From contig CAAEBO010000022.1 in NCBI GenBank assembly GCA_900754085.1, forward strand, positions 1 to 37,093: a DNA stretch of 37,093 nt. Direction: 5' to 3'. Positions within the stretch are counted from its first letter, which is position 1, and each line of letters begins with the position of its first letter. Below, in pieces: positions 1 to 6,945 of the stretch. The DNA is from Clostridia bacterium (lineage in GTDB: Bacteria > Bacillota > Clostridia > TANB77 > CAG-508). The notes under the pieces are model-generated. The model had not been told where the DNA came from. It was given only the letters and a program-made list of their open reading frames with translations, and did not search any database. Position numbers and translations under genes: made by a program.

Positions 1-53
1 ATTATTTATGATATTATAATGAAAATAAAATTACACTATTATTAGGAGAAAAA

Positions 54-494
54 ATGAATTTATTAGAACTTACAGAAAACCAGCAAATATCAATAAATAA
101 TATTAAGTATGAAATTTTAAATATGATAAAATTTGTAGAAAAATCTTCATATTGGGTTGAATATAAAATAAGAAAATTAGAAGATGGAAAATTATATTAT
201 CTAGAAATTTCGCTAGGTTCGAATGCTGTATTATATGAATTATTAAAAGACGAAAAGATAGAGCCAAAAATGGTAATAAATTTTGAAGGCGAAGAATACG
301 AATTGTATGAAAGTGGTACAGAAAAAGTAGAAACATATTATGGAATGACAGATGTAGCTTTAAAAGAAGAAGCTAAATACTATGAATATGTTAGTAAAAT
401 AAATAATAAAAAAGTGATATCTGTTGAAAGATGGGGAAGAACAACAGAAGTAAGTAAAGGGAAGAAAATAACGTTATTAGACATAAAATATTAA
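54..494 (+). CDS. DUF4178 domain protein, soluble
   Basis: A 146-residue protein without signal peptide or membrane segment, so probably cytoplasmic. The sequence resembles the DUF4178 family: an N-terminal beta-rich part, a central ELYESG stretch and a C-terminal E-RWGR motif. The next gene repeats the same pattern (ELYEKG, then INNWDGE), so the two are paralogues. The start is supported by AGGAGA about 5 bases upstream. A TATAAT at 15-20 could be the -10 box of the operon promoter, but its -35 region would lie outside the window. DUF4178 genes are commonly found beside DUF350 and aminopropyltransferase genes, as here. The biochemical role of DUF4178 is unknown to me. Confidence 0.72.
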   Translation: MNLLELTENQQISINNIKYEILNMIKFVEKSSYWVEYKIRKLEDGKLYYLEISLGSNAVLYELLKDEKIEPKMVINFEGEEYELYESGTEKVETYYGMTDVALKEEAKYYEYVSKINNKKVISVERWGRTTEVSKGKKITLLDIKY

Positions 495-585
495 TACTAT
501 AGTTAGGTAAAATAGTAAAAAATAATTATATATAATTTGTAAAATAAACTAAGAAATTTAACTAAGAGAAGTAAAAGGGGAAAAA

Positions 586-1632
586 ATGGAGAGTAAATTA
601 AAAAAATGGCAAGTTGTTTATATTGATAGAGTTAAATACATAGTTGTTAATATGATAGAATACAAAGAAGATACATGGGTTTGGCAAGAATACGAAATAA
701 GACATGATGAAACCGAAGCAGTAAGATGGCTATGTGTTGAAAAAGACGAAAACAATAAAATAGAATATTCAATATATGATAAATATTACGGAGAAATTAA
801 CGCAAACGAACTTTCTTTTTATAGTCAAAATACACAATATGAATTATACGAAAAAGGAACAGCGACAGTAAAAGATTATTTTGGAAACGCAGATGTAGAT
901 ATTGGAGAAAGCTGTGAATATATCGACTATATTTCAGAAGATAAAACTAAAATTCTTTCTATAAACAATTGGGACGGAGAAATAGAAAAAAGTAGAGGCG
1001 AATATATAGATGCTTCTAAAGTTAGAATTACGAACGAAATAGATATTAAAAAAATTGAAGAGGAAAAAACTAATAAAAAAAGAAGCAAAATTATTAGTTG
1101 GCTTATAAATGGAATAATATTTTTACCCATAATTATATGCTTATTTGGATCTTTAATATCTGGCTTATTTGTAAATAAATCTATACAAAAATACATAGAT
1201 AAGCAGAAGAAATATACCTATGTAACATCTGTAACTAATAATACCAATAGAGAAAAAGCAAAAATATATAAATCACCATATGGGGATATAGATACAACAG
1301 TAAAAGATATTATAAGTGGAGTTCCAGAAGGAATAACAGATACGATAGATTCAGATCCGAACACAGAAGAAGATGGAATAGGATTAAAAACGAAAAACGA
1401 ATTTGCATATATATATTTGGAAAATGGAAATGTATATGTTCAAGTTTCAGATAAAGAATACGTAAACAAAAACACAGGTTCTACATATCATCGCAGATAT
1501 CATACATATTATTATACAACTTACAACAGTAATAGAAGCAGTTACATGTATAGTACATACAGAAACTCAGCAAGACAGCAAAGTGTAAATTCTAGAACAT
1601 CTAGTGGTGGTGGAACAAGCTCAGGAAAATAA
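586..1632 (+). CDS. DUF4178 protein with membrane anchor and Ser/Tyr/Gly-rich tail
   Basis: A 348-residue protein. Residues 1-145 form a DUF4178-like domain similar to the product of the gene upstream. A Lys/Glu-rich linker (about 150-168) leads to one hydrophobic segment (about 169-196). The remainder is probably extracellular and ends in a low-complexity Tyr, Ser, Arg and Gly rich tail (about 310-348). Positive charges before the helix (KKRSK) predict the N-terminal domain inside. GGGG before the ATG serves as the ribosome binding site. It sits in the polyamine-type operon, and the tail suggests contact with wall or surface polymers, which is inference only. Confidence 0.7.
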   Translation: MESKLKKWQVVYIDRVKYIVVNMIEYKEDTWVWQEYEIRHDETEAVRWLCVEKDENNKIEYSIYDKYYGEINANELSFYSQNTQYELYEKGTATVKDYFGNADVDIGESCEYIDYISEDKTKILSINNWDGEIEKSRGEYIDASKVRITNEIDIKKIEEEKTNKKRSKIISWLINGIIFLPIIICLFGSLISGLFVNKSIQKYIDKQKKYTYVTSVTNNTNREKAKIYKSPYGDIDTTVKDIISGVPEGITDTIDSDPNTEEDGIGLKTKNEFAYIYLENGNVYVQVSDKEYVNKNTGSTYHRRYHTYYYTTYNSNRSSYMYSTYRNSARQQSVNSRTSSGGGTSSGK

Positions 1633-1648
1633 AGGAAGGGAGAAAAAA

Positions 1649-1855
1649 ATGGAAGCTTTGGTAAATGAAATATTACAAACAATATTATATGGAGGGTTAG
1701 GAATAGTTTTAATGATAGCTAGTATATGTATTTTTGACATAGCGGTACCATATGATTTTAAAAAAGAATTAAAAGAAAAGAATGTTGCTACAGGATTTAT
1801 GATGGCAGGAATATTTATAGCTGTAGCTATTATAGTAAGAACAGTAATTATGTAA
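1649..1855 (+). CDS. DUF350 family small membrane protein (first copy)
   Basis: A 68-residue protein with two predicted membrane helices (about 8-29 and 48-67) joined by a charged loop containing DFKKELKEKNVATG. This is the single-repeat form of DUF350; E. coli YjfL-type members carry two such repeats in about 130 residues. I chose the ATG at 1649 because AAGGAAGGGAG lies just upstream; a longer reading from 1604 would overlap the previous gene and lacks such a site. The next gene encodes a second single-repeat copy, so the two may assemble together. The function is unknown; the family tends to occur in envelope-stress or polyamine-type operons. Confidence 0.72.
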   Translation: MEALVNEILQTILYGGLGIVLMIASICIFDIAVPYDFKKELKEKNVATGFMMAGIFIAVAIIVRTVIM

Positions 1856-1882
1856 GAATATAATGAGGGGAAGGAATAAAAT

Positions 1883-2095
1883 ATGGAAACAACAATATGG
1901 TTTAAATTATTAGAAATACTTATTTATGTGGTAATAGGAATAGTCTTTTGTTTATTAGGATATAAATTAATAGAATTAAAATATAGAAAGGAATTTAAAC
2001 TTACAGAAGAAGTAGACAACCATAACAAAGCTGTTGGAATTATGCTAAGTGGTATGTTTATTGCTATTGCAATTATAATGAGTGGTGTTTTATAA
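1883..2095 (+). CDS. DUF350 family small membrane protein (second copy)
   Basis: A 70-residue protein with two predicted helices (about 9-27 and 50-69) and a polar loop with the family-like stretch EEVDNHNKAVGI between them. It mirrors the preceding gene (loop, then a GxM-x-GxFIAxAII helix), so it is a tandem paralogue. GAGGGGAAGG gives a strong ribosome binding site. Its stop codon is directly followed by the start of the aminopropyltransferase gene, which suggests translational coupling. The pair probably works with the membrane-embedded enzyme encoded next, which is inference from position. Confidence 0.72.
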   Translation: METTIWFKLLEILIYVVIGIVFCLLGYKLIELKYRKEFKLTEEVDNHNKAVGIMLSGMFIAIAIIMSGVL

Positions 2096-2096
2096 A

Positions 2097-3617
2097 ATGG
2101 AAAAAGAAACAAAAAAAATGGATGCTAGGTTGCTATTAGTTACAACATTACTAATTTCTATTTGTTCTATTATATATGAATTATTAATAAGTAGTATTAG
2201 CTCATATTTACAAGGTGATAGCATATTACAATTTTCTATTACAATAGGATTATATATGAGTGCAATGGGAATAGGATCATATATATCTAAATATATGCGT
2301 AAAAATTTATTTAACAAATTCATTTTTATAGAAATGAGTATTGGAATATTAGGAGGATTTTCTAGTTTTATCTTGTTTTTAGTTAATATATATACACAAA
2401 TATATATATTAATTATGTATATACTTATTATATTAATAGGAATATTTGTAGGTTTAGAAATTCCTATATTAACTAGAATAATAGAAAATAATGAAAGTAA
2501 TGTAAGAAAGAATCTTGCTAATATTTTTACTTTTGATTATATTGGAGGATTAATTGGTTCAATAGCATTTCCAATACTATTATTTCCAAAGTTAGGATTT
2601 ATAACAACAGCGTTTTTAGTAGGTTCAATTAATATTATAACAGCAGTAATTATAGTTTTTAAATACAATAAATTTATTGAAAATAATAAAATTACTAAAA
2701 TAATATCAATAATAATATTAACAATTATGTTAGCATTTTTATTTACAGGAAGTATGCTTACAGAGAAAATTGAAAAGGGTTTATATAGGGATGACGTGAT
2801 TTTATCACAGCAAACGCCATATCAAAAAATAGTAATGACAAAGCATAAAGATGATTTAAGATTATTTTTAGATGGTAATTTACAGTTTAGCTCTATTGAC
2901 GAATATAGATATCATGAGGCTTTAGTACATATCACTATGGCATATGCAAAAAAACATGATAGAGTTTTAATTTTAGGTGGTGGAGATGGCTTAGCAGCAA
3001 GAGAACTTTTAAAATATGAAGATGTTAAAGAAATTGTGCTAGTAGATATAGATAAAGATATGACAGATTTATGTACTACAGATAAGCAAATAGCAAAACT
3101 TAATAACAATTCTTTAAAAAATGAAAAAGTACAAGTTATAAATGAAGATGGGTATATGTTTGTACAAGAAAATAAAAATAAATTTGATGTAATAATTATT
3201 GACTTTCCAGATCCAAACAATGAAAGCTTAAATAAATTATATACAAATGTTTTTTATAATTATATTAAAGCAAACCTAAACGAAGATGGAGTGATGGTAT
3301 GCCAATCTACAAGTCCTTATTATGCTAAAAAGTCATTTTGGTGTATAAATAAAACTATAAAAAGCCAATTTGAAACTGTAATTCCTTACCACTTACAAGT
3401 ACCAACTTTTGGTGAATGGGGATTTAATTTGGCATTTAATGGAGAAAACGAACGAGCTAAATTGCAAGTGGAAACGCAATATTTAAATGAAGATAATATA
3501 GACTCTATGTTTAACTTTGGAAAAGATGAAATGTTAGATATAAATTCGATAGAAGAAAATGATATGTTTAAACCTACACTTATTACATATTACAATGAAG
3601 AAGTACAGAATTGGTAG
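2097..3617 (+). CDS. Membrane-embedded polyamine aminopropyltransferase (spermidine synthase-like)
   Basis: A 506-residue fusion of a membrane domain of about seven helices (residues 8-220) and a spermidine-synthase Rossmann domain (about 230-490). The nucleotide-binding loop G-G-G-D-G is at 294-298, followed by the acidic VDID strand, and the catalytic-type motif IIDFPDP is at 367-373 (Asp369, Asp372). The family transfers aminopropyl groups from decarboxylated S-adenosylmethionine to an amine; the SpeD-like decarboxylase encoded next would supply that donor. The ATG at 2097 follows the DUF350 stop by one base. The membrane domain implies an acceptor at the envelope, and the true acceptor is unknown. 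No arginine or ornithine decarboxylase gene is visible nearby. Confidence 0.85.
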   Translation: MEKETKKMDARLLLVTTLLISICSIIYELLISSISSYLQGDSILQFSITIGLYMSAMGIGSYISKYMRKNLFNKFIFIEMSIGILGGFSSFILFLVNIYTQIYILIMYILIILIGIFVGLEIPILTRIIENNESNVRKNLANIFTFDYIGGLIGSIAFPILLFPKLGFITTAFLVGSINIITAVIIVFKYNKFIENNKITKIISIIILTIMLAFLFTGSMLTEKIEKGLYRDDVILSQQTPYQKIVMTKHKDDLRLFLDGNLQFSSIDEYRYHEALVHITMAYAKKHDRVLILGGGDGLAARELLKYEDVKEIVLVDIDKDMTDLCTTDKQIAKLNNNSLKNEKVQVINEDGYMFVQENKNKFDVIIIDFPDPNNESLNKLYTNVFYNYIKANLNEDGVMVCQSTSPYYAKKSFWCINKTIKSQFETVIPYHLQVPTFGEWGFNLAFNGENERAKLQVETQYLNEDNIDSMFNFGKDEMLDINSIEENDMFKPTLITYYNEEVQNW

Positions 3618-3629
3618 AGGGGAAAGTAA

Positions 3630-3917
3630 ATGAAAGCAGTAATGTATAATTATAACACTTGGATAAAATATCAAAAAGAAGAGAAATTAATACCTAATTT
3701 GGAAAAGAAACTATTAAAATCAGGATTTACTGTTATAGATAAAGTTGAACATTATTTTACAAAACAAGGTTACACGGGATTGTGGCTTTTAGCCGAAAGC
3801 CATTTTGCAATACATACATTTCCAGAAGAGGATAAAATATATATAGAAATTTCGAGCTGTGTAAAAAAGTATTTTGATGCTTTTTTGCAGGAAATAGAGG
3901 ATATAGAAAAATATTAA
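3630..3917 (+). CDS. speD: S-adenosylmethionine decarboxylase proenzyme (pyruvoyl, short form)
   Basis: A 95-residue SpeD-type protein. The self-cleavage motif is LAESHFAIHTFPE, with the processing bond between Glu56 and Ser57, after which Ser57 becomes the pyruvoyl group. His62 and Cys77 lie 5 and 20 residues after that serine, the same spacing as Ser63/His68/Cys83 in the Thermotoga maritima enzyme, so the active site looks intact. It is shorter than usual (about 115-130), lacking part of the C-terminus. GAGGGGAAAG is the ribosome binding site. It is the last gene of the operon and should feed decarboxylated AdoMet to the upstream transferase. Some SpeD homologues decarboxylate ornithine or arginine instead, so the substrate is not proven. 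Confidence 0.85.
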   Translation: MKAVMYNYNTWIKYQKEEKLIPNLEKKLLKSGFTVIDKVEHYFTKQGYTGLWLLAESHFAIHTFPEEDKIYIEISSCVKKYFDAFLQEIEDIEKY

Positions 3918-3932
3918 ATAAATTAGATTATA

Positions 3933-3985
3933 AAAAGATTTAGTTTAAATTAAAACGAATTTATTTCTTTTAAACTAAATCTTTT
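3933..3985 (+). terminator. Strong terminator after speD
   Basis: A perfect 17-bp inverted repeat (3933-3949 and 3969-3985) with a 19-base loop, its descending arm ending in CTTTT. It lies 15 bases after the speD stop and closes the chromosomal operon. Because both arms have A/T-rich outer ends, it could also stop transcription arriving from the other side. Confidence 0.8.
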
Positions 3986-4006
3986 ATTGTATGGAAAATT
4001 AAAAAA

Positions 4007-4020
4007 TCTGACCAGTCAGA
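4007..4020. promoter_or_regulatory. Palindrome TCTGAC-CA-GTCAGA, possible operator
   Basis: A perfect 6-bp inverted repeat with a 2-bp centre. The TGACCAGTCA core looks like operators bound by TetR/AcrR-type repressors. No regulator gene is beside it. It may be a host promoter element whose gene was separated by prophage insertion, or part of the attachment region. Confidence 0.35.
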
Positions 4021-4036
4021 CAGATATAAAAACGTG

Positions 4037-4061
4037 AAAAGCCTTGCAAATCAAGGCTTTT
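4037..4061 (-). terminator. Terminator of the integrase transcript
   Basis: A perfect 10-bp stem (4037-4046 and 4052-4061) with a 5-base loop and GC-rich core. Read leftward it lies about 45 bases after the integrase stop and ends in TTTT. Symmetric ends mean it could also work rightward. Confidence 0.7.
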
Positions 4062-4079
4062 ACTATTTGATAAATTATT

Positions 4080-4101
4080 TTGTTACTAATTTGTTACTAA
4101 T
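4080..4101. repeat. Tandem 11-bp repeats, candidate integrase arm sites
   Basis: Two perfect adjacent copies of TTGTTACTAAT (4080-4090 and 4091-4101) directly beyond the integrase stop. Tyrosine integrases with an N-terminal arm-binding domain use short direct repeats near their gene as arm-type sites, so this placement fits an attL arm. It is inferred from position and repeat structure. Confidence 0.5.
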
Positions 4102-4106
4102 TCGTA

Positions 4107-5360
4107 TTAAGCTTTCTTTATAAAATCATCATAAATTAATACATTATTTACCAATTTTATATTCTTTTTTATAGTTCTATCATATTTAATTAATTCGATT
4201 GTATTAATTAAATCTTGTAGAGTTTTTTTATTGTAAACTTCATCTCCAATATTTTTAGATTTATGGCCAAGGATTAAATTCCTACATTTCAAATTTGCAT
4301 TTTTATTATCTAATTCTGTAACAACAGAATGTCTAGCATCATGGCTAGTATGCTGCATATTTAACTTATTCATATATTTATTAAACATTATTCTATATTT
4401 TGGATATTCTAATTTAATACTATTATAATTTATAATAAATTCATTATTTATTTTAAAATATTTTTTTATAATTGGTTTAATTAAGTGATGTATAGGTATA
4501 ATTCTGTTTTTTCCACTTTCAGTTTTAGATCCTGTTATAAAATAATTTAAATCTAAAAATACATTTTTGTTAAGTGTATTTAAAAGCTCATCAATTCTTA
4601 ATCCGGTATAAAGCAAAATTAAAAGTATATCTTTTACTAATATTTCTTCATCATTATTTGGAATATCTGCCCAAATCTTATGAATTTCTGTATCAGAAAA
4701 AGGTATTCTTGCTTTTTGGGGAGAGTCTATATTATCAATTTTTACATATCGTGCATATCCTTTATTAATAATATCTTTCTGTTCAGCAAGTTCATCTAAT
4801 TCTTCAAATAAATAACGTAATCTTATTAGTGTTTTTGTAGAACCTTTTGTCGTATTTATTACTTGTTGAAAGTCTAATGTTCTTAAGTTTTTATAAGGTA
4901 TATCATATAATGATTTGGACTTTTTAAATGCAGCTTTACGAACATACATTGTATCTGCAGATAATTTACCTTGCGTTTTAGTATGAGTCTTTTTCTCTAA
5001 TAATATTTCATCATTGGTAGGAAAATATAACTTTGAGTATTCTTCATAGACTTCTTTAAAAGTATAATTAATTAATATATTTTCTTCAACTTTATAATTT
5101 TCTTTTATTAAGACTTTAGAAGGTAAATCAACAAATGTAGTAATTTTATTATATTTAGTTTTATCAATATAAATATCATAAGGAGAGTTACTATATTGTC
5201 TTAAACATAAAATGCAATCTAGCTCATCCTCGAAAGAATCTAATATATGAGTGATAGGGTAGCCATTAGAATCATATCCAAGATTTAGCCTTGCGAGCCA
5301 TGGCTTTTTTCTGCCATCTTTAACAAATATTTTAGTTCCATAATTCCATTTTTTATTCAT
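4107..5360 (-). CDS. int: Tyrosine site-specific integrase
   Basis: A 417-residue phage integrase. The N-terminus (about 5-60) resembles an arm-DNA-binding domain, a SAM-like core-binding domain follows (about 95-200), and the catalytic domain is C-terminal. Catalytic residues are Arg255 in TGLRIDEL, Lys279 in TGSKT, His340 and Arg343 in HDARH, His366 in LGHKS and nucleophile Tyr376 in EVYNK, so the set is complete. I start at 5360 because AAAGGAG lies 8 bases upstream; an upstream ATG at 5378 would place that site inside the gene. It integrates and, with an excision factor, excises the prophage. Confidence 0.93.
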   Translation of the reverse strand: MNKKWNYGTKIFVKDGRKKPWLARLNLGYDSNGYPITHILDSFEDELDCILCLRQYSNSPYDIYIDKTKYNKITTFVDLPSKVLIKENYKVEENILINYTFKEVYEEYSKLYFPTNDEILLEKKTHTKTQGKLSADTMYVRKAAFKKSKSLYDIPYKNLRTLDFQQVINTTKGSTKTLIRLRYLFEELDELAEQKDIINKGYARYVKIDNIDSPQKARIPFSDTEIHKIWADIPNNDEEILVKDILLILLYTGLRIDELLNTLNKNVFLDLNYFITGSKTESGKNRIIPIHHLIKPIIKKYFKINNEFIINYNSIKLEYPKYRIMFNKYMNKLNMQHTSHDARHSVVTELDNKNANLKCRNLILGHKSKNIGDEVYNKKTLQDLINTIELIKYDRTIKKNIKLVNNVLIYDDFIKKA

Positions 5361-5391
5361 AAAAAAATCTCCTTTCAAATATCACAAAATA

Positions 5392-5442
5392 CTTGAAAAG
5401 AGATTGCATTTAATATATAATTAACTTGCAAAATCTTTCAAG
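5392..5442. repeat. Imperfect inverted repeat upstream of integrase
   Basis: Arms 5392-5408 and 5427-5442 share CTTGAAA, GA and TTGCA with small interruptions. On the minus strand this would fold just upstream of the integrase ribosome binding site, so it may affect integrase mRNA. The role is unknown. Confidence 0.4.
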
Positions 5443-5455
5443 GTTTTGTGTTGTG

Positions 5456-5495
5456 GGAAATGTGTAGACTGCGAAATCTATTTAAACACATTTCC
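5456..5495. repeat. Inverted repeat between repressor and integrase genes
   Basis: A perfect 10-bp stem, GGAAATGTGT (5456-5465) and ACACATTTCC (5486-5495), with a 20-base loop. On the plus strand it is followed by a T-rich run (5496-5508), like a terminator, although no plus-strand gene precedes it. It could end an antisense transcript over integrase or be a protein-binding site. Confidence 0.45.
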
Positions 5496-5547
5496 TATTT
5501 TTTATTTATATTAATTTAAAACTTTTGTTTTGTCAAATAAAAATATT

Positions 5548-6507
5548 TTAGTTCATTTCAAATTTACCAATATATTTTCCTAATATTCTTATAGGTGTGT
5601 CCTTACTATACACTTGAGTTGTAAAACTTGGATCCGTAGATATTGGCTCTAGTACAACTAAATCACCTTGTTTGCTAAATTTTTTTAGAGTGGCATCATA
5701 GCCATTGACTAATATAACTGCTACTTCGCCATTTTCAACCATATCTTGTTTTCTAATTAATGCATAGCCACCATTTTTTACGAGCTTATTCATACTTTCG
5801 CCATTAACTCGTAAGAAGAAGCATTCTTCTGGGTTTGCAATATTCATTAAATCTGTATCAATAGGCAATCTACCTTCTATGTTTTCTTCTGCCCAATTAG
5901 GCTGTCCTGCTGATATTTGCCCATAAACAGGACACATATAATACTTATTTATTTCTTTTTTATTATTGTTAGATAATTTGTTTTTTAATGACATTATTGA
6001 ATTATAATATTTTCTATCTGATTCAAGTTCCGTTATATAATCAAGAACTGCAATTATTGCCTTTTTAAAGGCAGATTTATTCTCTGGGAAATTTTTATAT
6101 AAATCAGCAAGGGCATCTCCTTTATCTTCATTATTACTATCACTTAAAAGAATTTCTCTAATTTTTTCAATATAATATGTATCAGCATTAGATTTTAGAA
6201 ATAGAGCAGTAGCACGTATTATGGCGTTAGTTACATCTCGTTTGTATTGTTTTTTTGTATAATCTGAGATAGTATCATCTATATTTTTAAATTTACTATT
6301 TCCCATTAGATAATCCATAGTGCATCCAAATACTTCACACATTTTTGATTTTATTTCATCACTTGGAGTTATCTTTCCGCTTTCATAATTTGCAATGCTT
6401 GATTTTCCTTTTAAACCTAATTTTGAAGCTAGTTCTTCTTGAGTCAAATTAAGTTCTTTTCTCATTTTATATATTCGTTCAGCTAAAATATTTTTTTCTT
6501 CATTCAT
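5548..6507 (-). CDS. LexA/CI-like phage repressor (XRE HTH plus S24 peptidase)
   Basis: A 319-residue repressor. Residues 8-68 are an XRE helix-turn-helix (LTQEELASKLGL...SSIANYESGK). The middle is a helical linker, and the C-terminal part (190-315) is a LexA-like S24 domain. The cleavage pair Ala200-Gly201 (ISAG), nucleophile Ser238 (GESM) and general base Lys275 (ATLKK) are present; Ser and Lys are 37 apart, as in LexA. RecA-stimulated self-cleavage, hence SOS induction, is expected. The start at 6507 is chosen for AAGGAAG upstream, within reach of the promoter at 6534-6562. It represses the divergent early promoter. Confidence 0.92.
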   Translation of the reverse strand: MNEEKNILAERIYKMRKELNLTQEELASKLGLKGKSSIANYESGKITPSDEIKSKMCEVFGCTMDYLMGNSKFKNIDDTISDYTKKQYKRDVTNAIIRATALFLKSNADTYYIEKIREILLSDSNNEDKGDALADLYKNFPENKSAFKKAIIAVLDYITELESDRKYYNSIMSLKNKLSNNNKKEINKYYMCPVYGQISAGQPNWAEENIEGRLPIDTDLMNIANPEECFFLRVNGESMNKLVKNGGYALIRKQDMVENGEVAVILVNGYDATLKKFSKQGDLVVLEPISTDPSFTTQVYSKDTPIRILGKYIGKFEMN

Positions 6508-6533
6508 AGTTATCACTTCCTTAATATGAATAT

Positions 6534-6562
6534 ATTTTAACACAATGTTCAGTATAAGTAAA
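6534..6562 (-). promoter_or_regulatory. Repressor promoter (leftward)
   Basis: Minus-strand TTTACT (6562-6557), 17-bp spacer, TAAAAT (6539-6534), close to the vegetative sigma consensus and 27 bases ahead of the repressor ATG. The palindrome at 6546-6564 covers the -35 and spacer, which suggests autoregulation. Confidence 0.65.
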
Positions 6563-6564
6563 CA
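6546..6564. promoter_or_regulatory. Operator-like imperfect palindrome
   Basis: TGTTCAGTATAAGTAAACA has matching half sites of the form TGTT-Y-A-N-T. It overlaps the leftward repressor promoter. GTTCA recurs at 6639-6643 and 6664-6668, on either side of the -10 box of the rightward promoter, as expected for sites shared by CI-like and Cro-like proteins. Confidence 0.45.
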
Positions 6565-6571
6565 CTATAAA

Positions 6572-6619
6572 AAACTTTTCTTAGAGGCTCTAAGAAAAGT
6601 TTATCAACAATAAACTTTT
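6572..6619 (-). promoter_or_regulatory. Two mutually exclusive hairpins, attenuator-like on the minus strand
   Basis: Arms 6572-6586 and 6588-6602 form a perfect 15-bp inverted repeat with a 1-base centre. Arm 6595-6604 can instead pair perfectly (10 bp, 5-base loop) with 6610-6619. Read leftward, the first hairpin precedes the second, which is followed by a run of six U, so the order is antiterminator then terminator. It lies upstream of the repressor promoter. Confidence 0.5.
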
Positions 6620-6632
6620 TGCAAAAATGTTA

Positions 6633-6661
6633 TTGACAGTTCAATAGTAGTATACTATAAT
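6633..6661 (+). promoter_or_regulatory. Rightward early promoter
   Basis: A perfect vegetative promoter: TTGACA (6633-6638), 17-bp spacer, TATAAT (6656-6661), 32 bases before the Cro-like gene. A 10-bp palindrome TAGTATACTA (6648-6657) and GTTCA motifs overlap it, so it is probably the repressor-controlled lytic promoter. Confidence 0.85.
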
Positions 6662-6693
6662 AAGTTCAACGTTAGAAAACCGGAGGTGATAAA

Positions 6694-6921
6694 ATGATAA
6701 AAGAGATACTTGTTACAAATACAGAAGAACTAAAAAAAGCTAGAGAATTAAGAGGTTTTTCGCATAGGGATATGTCTAGATTTTTAGGAGCAAAAAGCTC
6801 AGCCACATATTATAATATAGAAAGTGGAAAGGTAGAGCCAAAAATAGGACAAGCATTAAAGATAAGCAAGTTATTAAAAGAACCAGTGACAAATTTTTTT
6901 AGGTTAAAAGTTCAACAATAA
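6694..6921 (+). CDS. Cro-like XRE helix-turn-helix protein
   Basis: A 75-residue single-domain regulator. The helix-turn-helix covers about residues 11-60 (ELKKARELRGFSHRDMSRFLG, then the recognition helix near SATYYNIESGK). It is the first gene behind the rightward promoter and divergent from the S24 repressor, the classical position of Cro. GGAGGTGAT is an excellent ribosome binding site. It probably competes for the operators at 6546-6668 to favour lytic growth. It lacks a peptidase domain, so it would not respond to DNA damage itself. Confidence 0.82.
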   Translation: MIKEILVTNTEELKKARELRGFSHRDMSRFLGAKSSATYYNIESGKVEPKIGQALKISKLLKEPVTNFFRLKVQQ

Positions 6922-6945
6922 TAAACATAAAGGAGATGAAAACAA

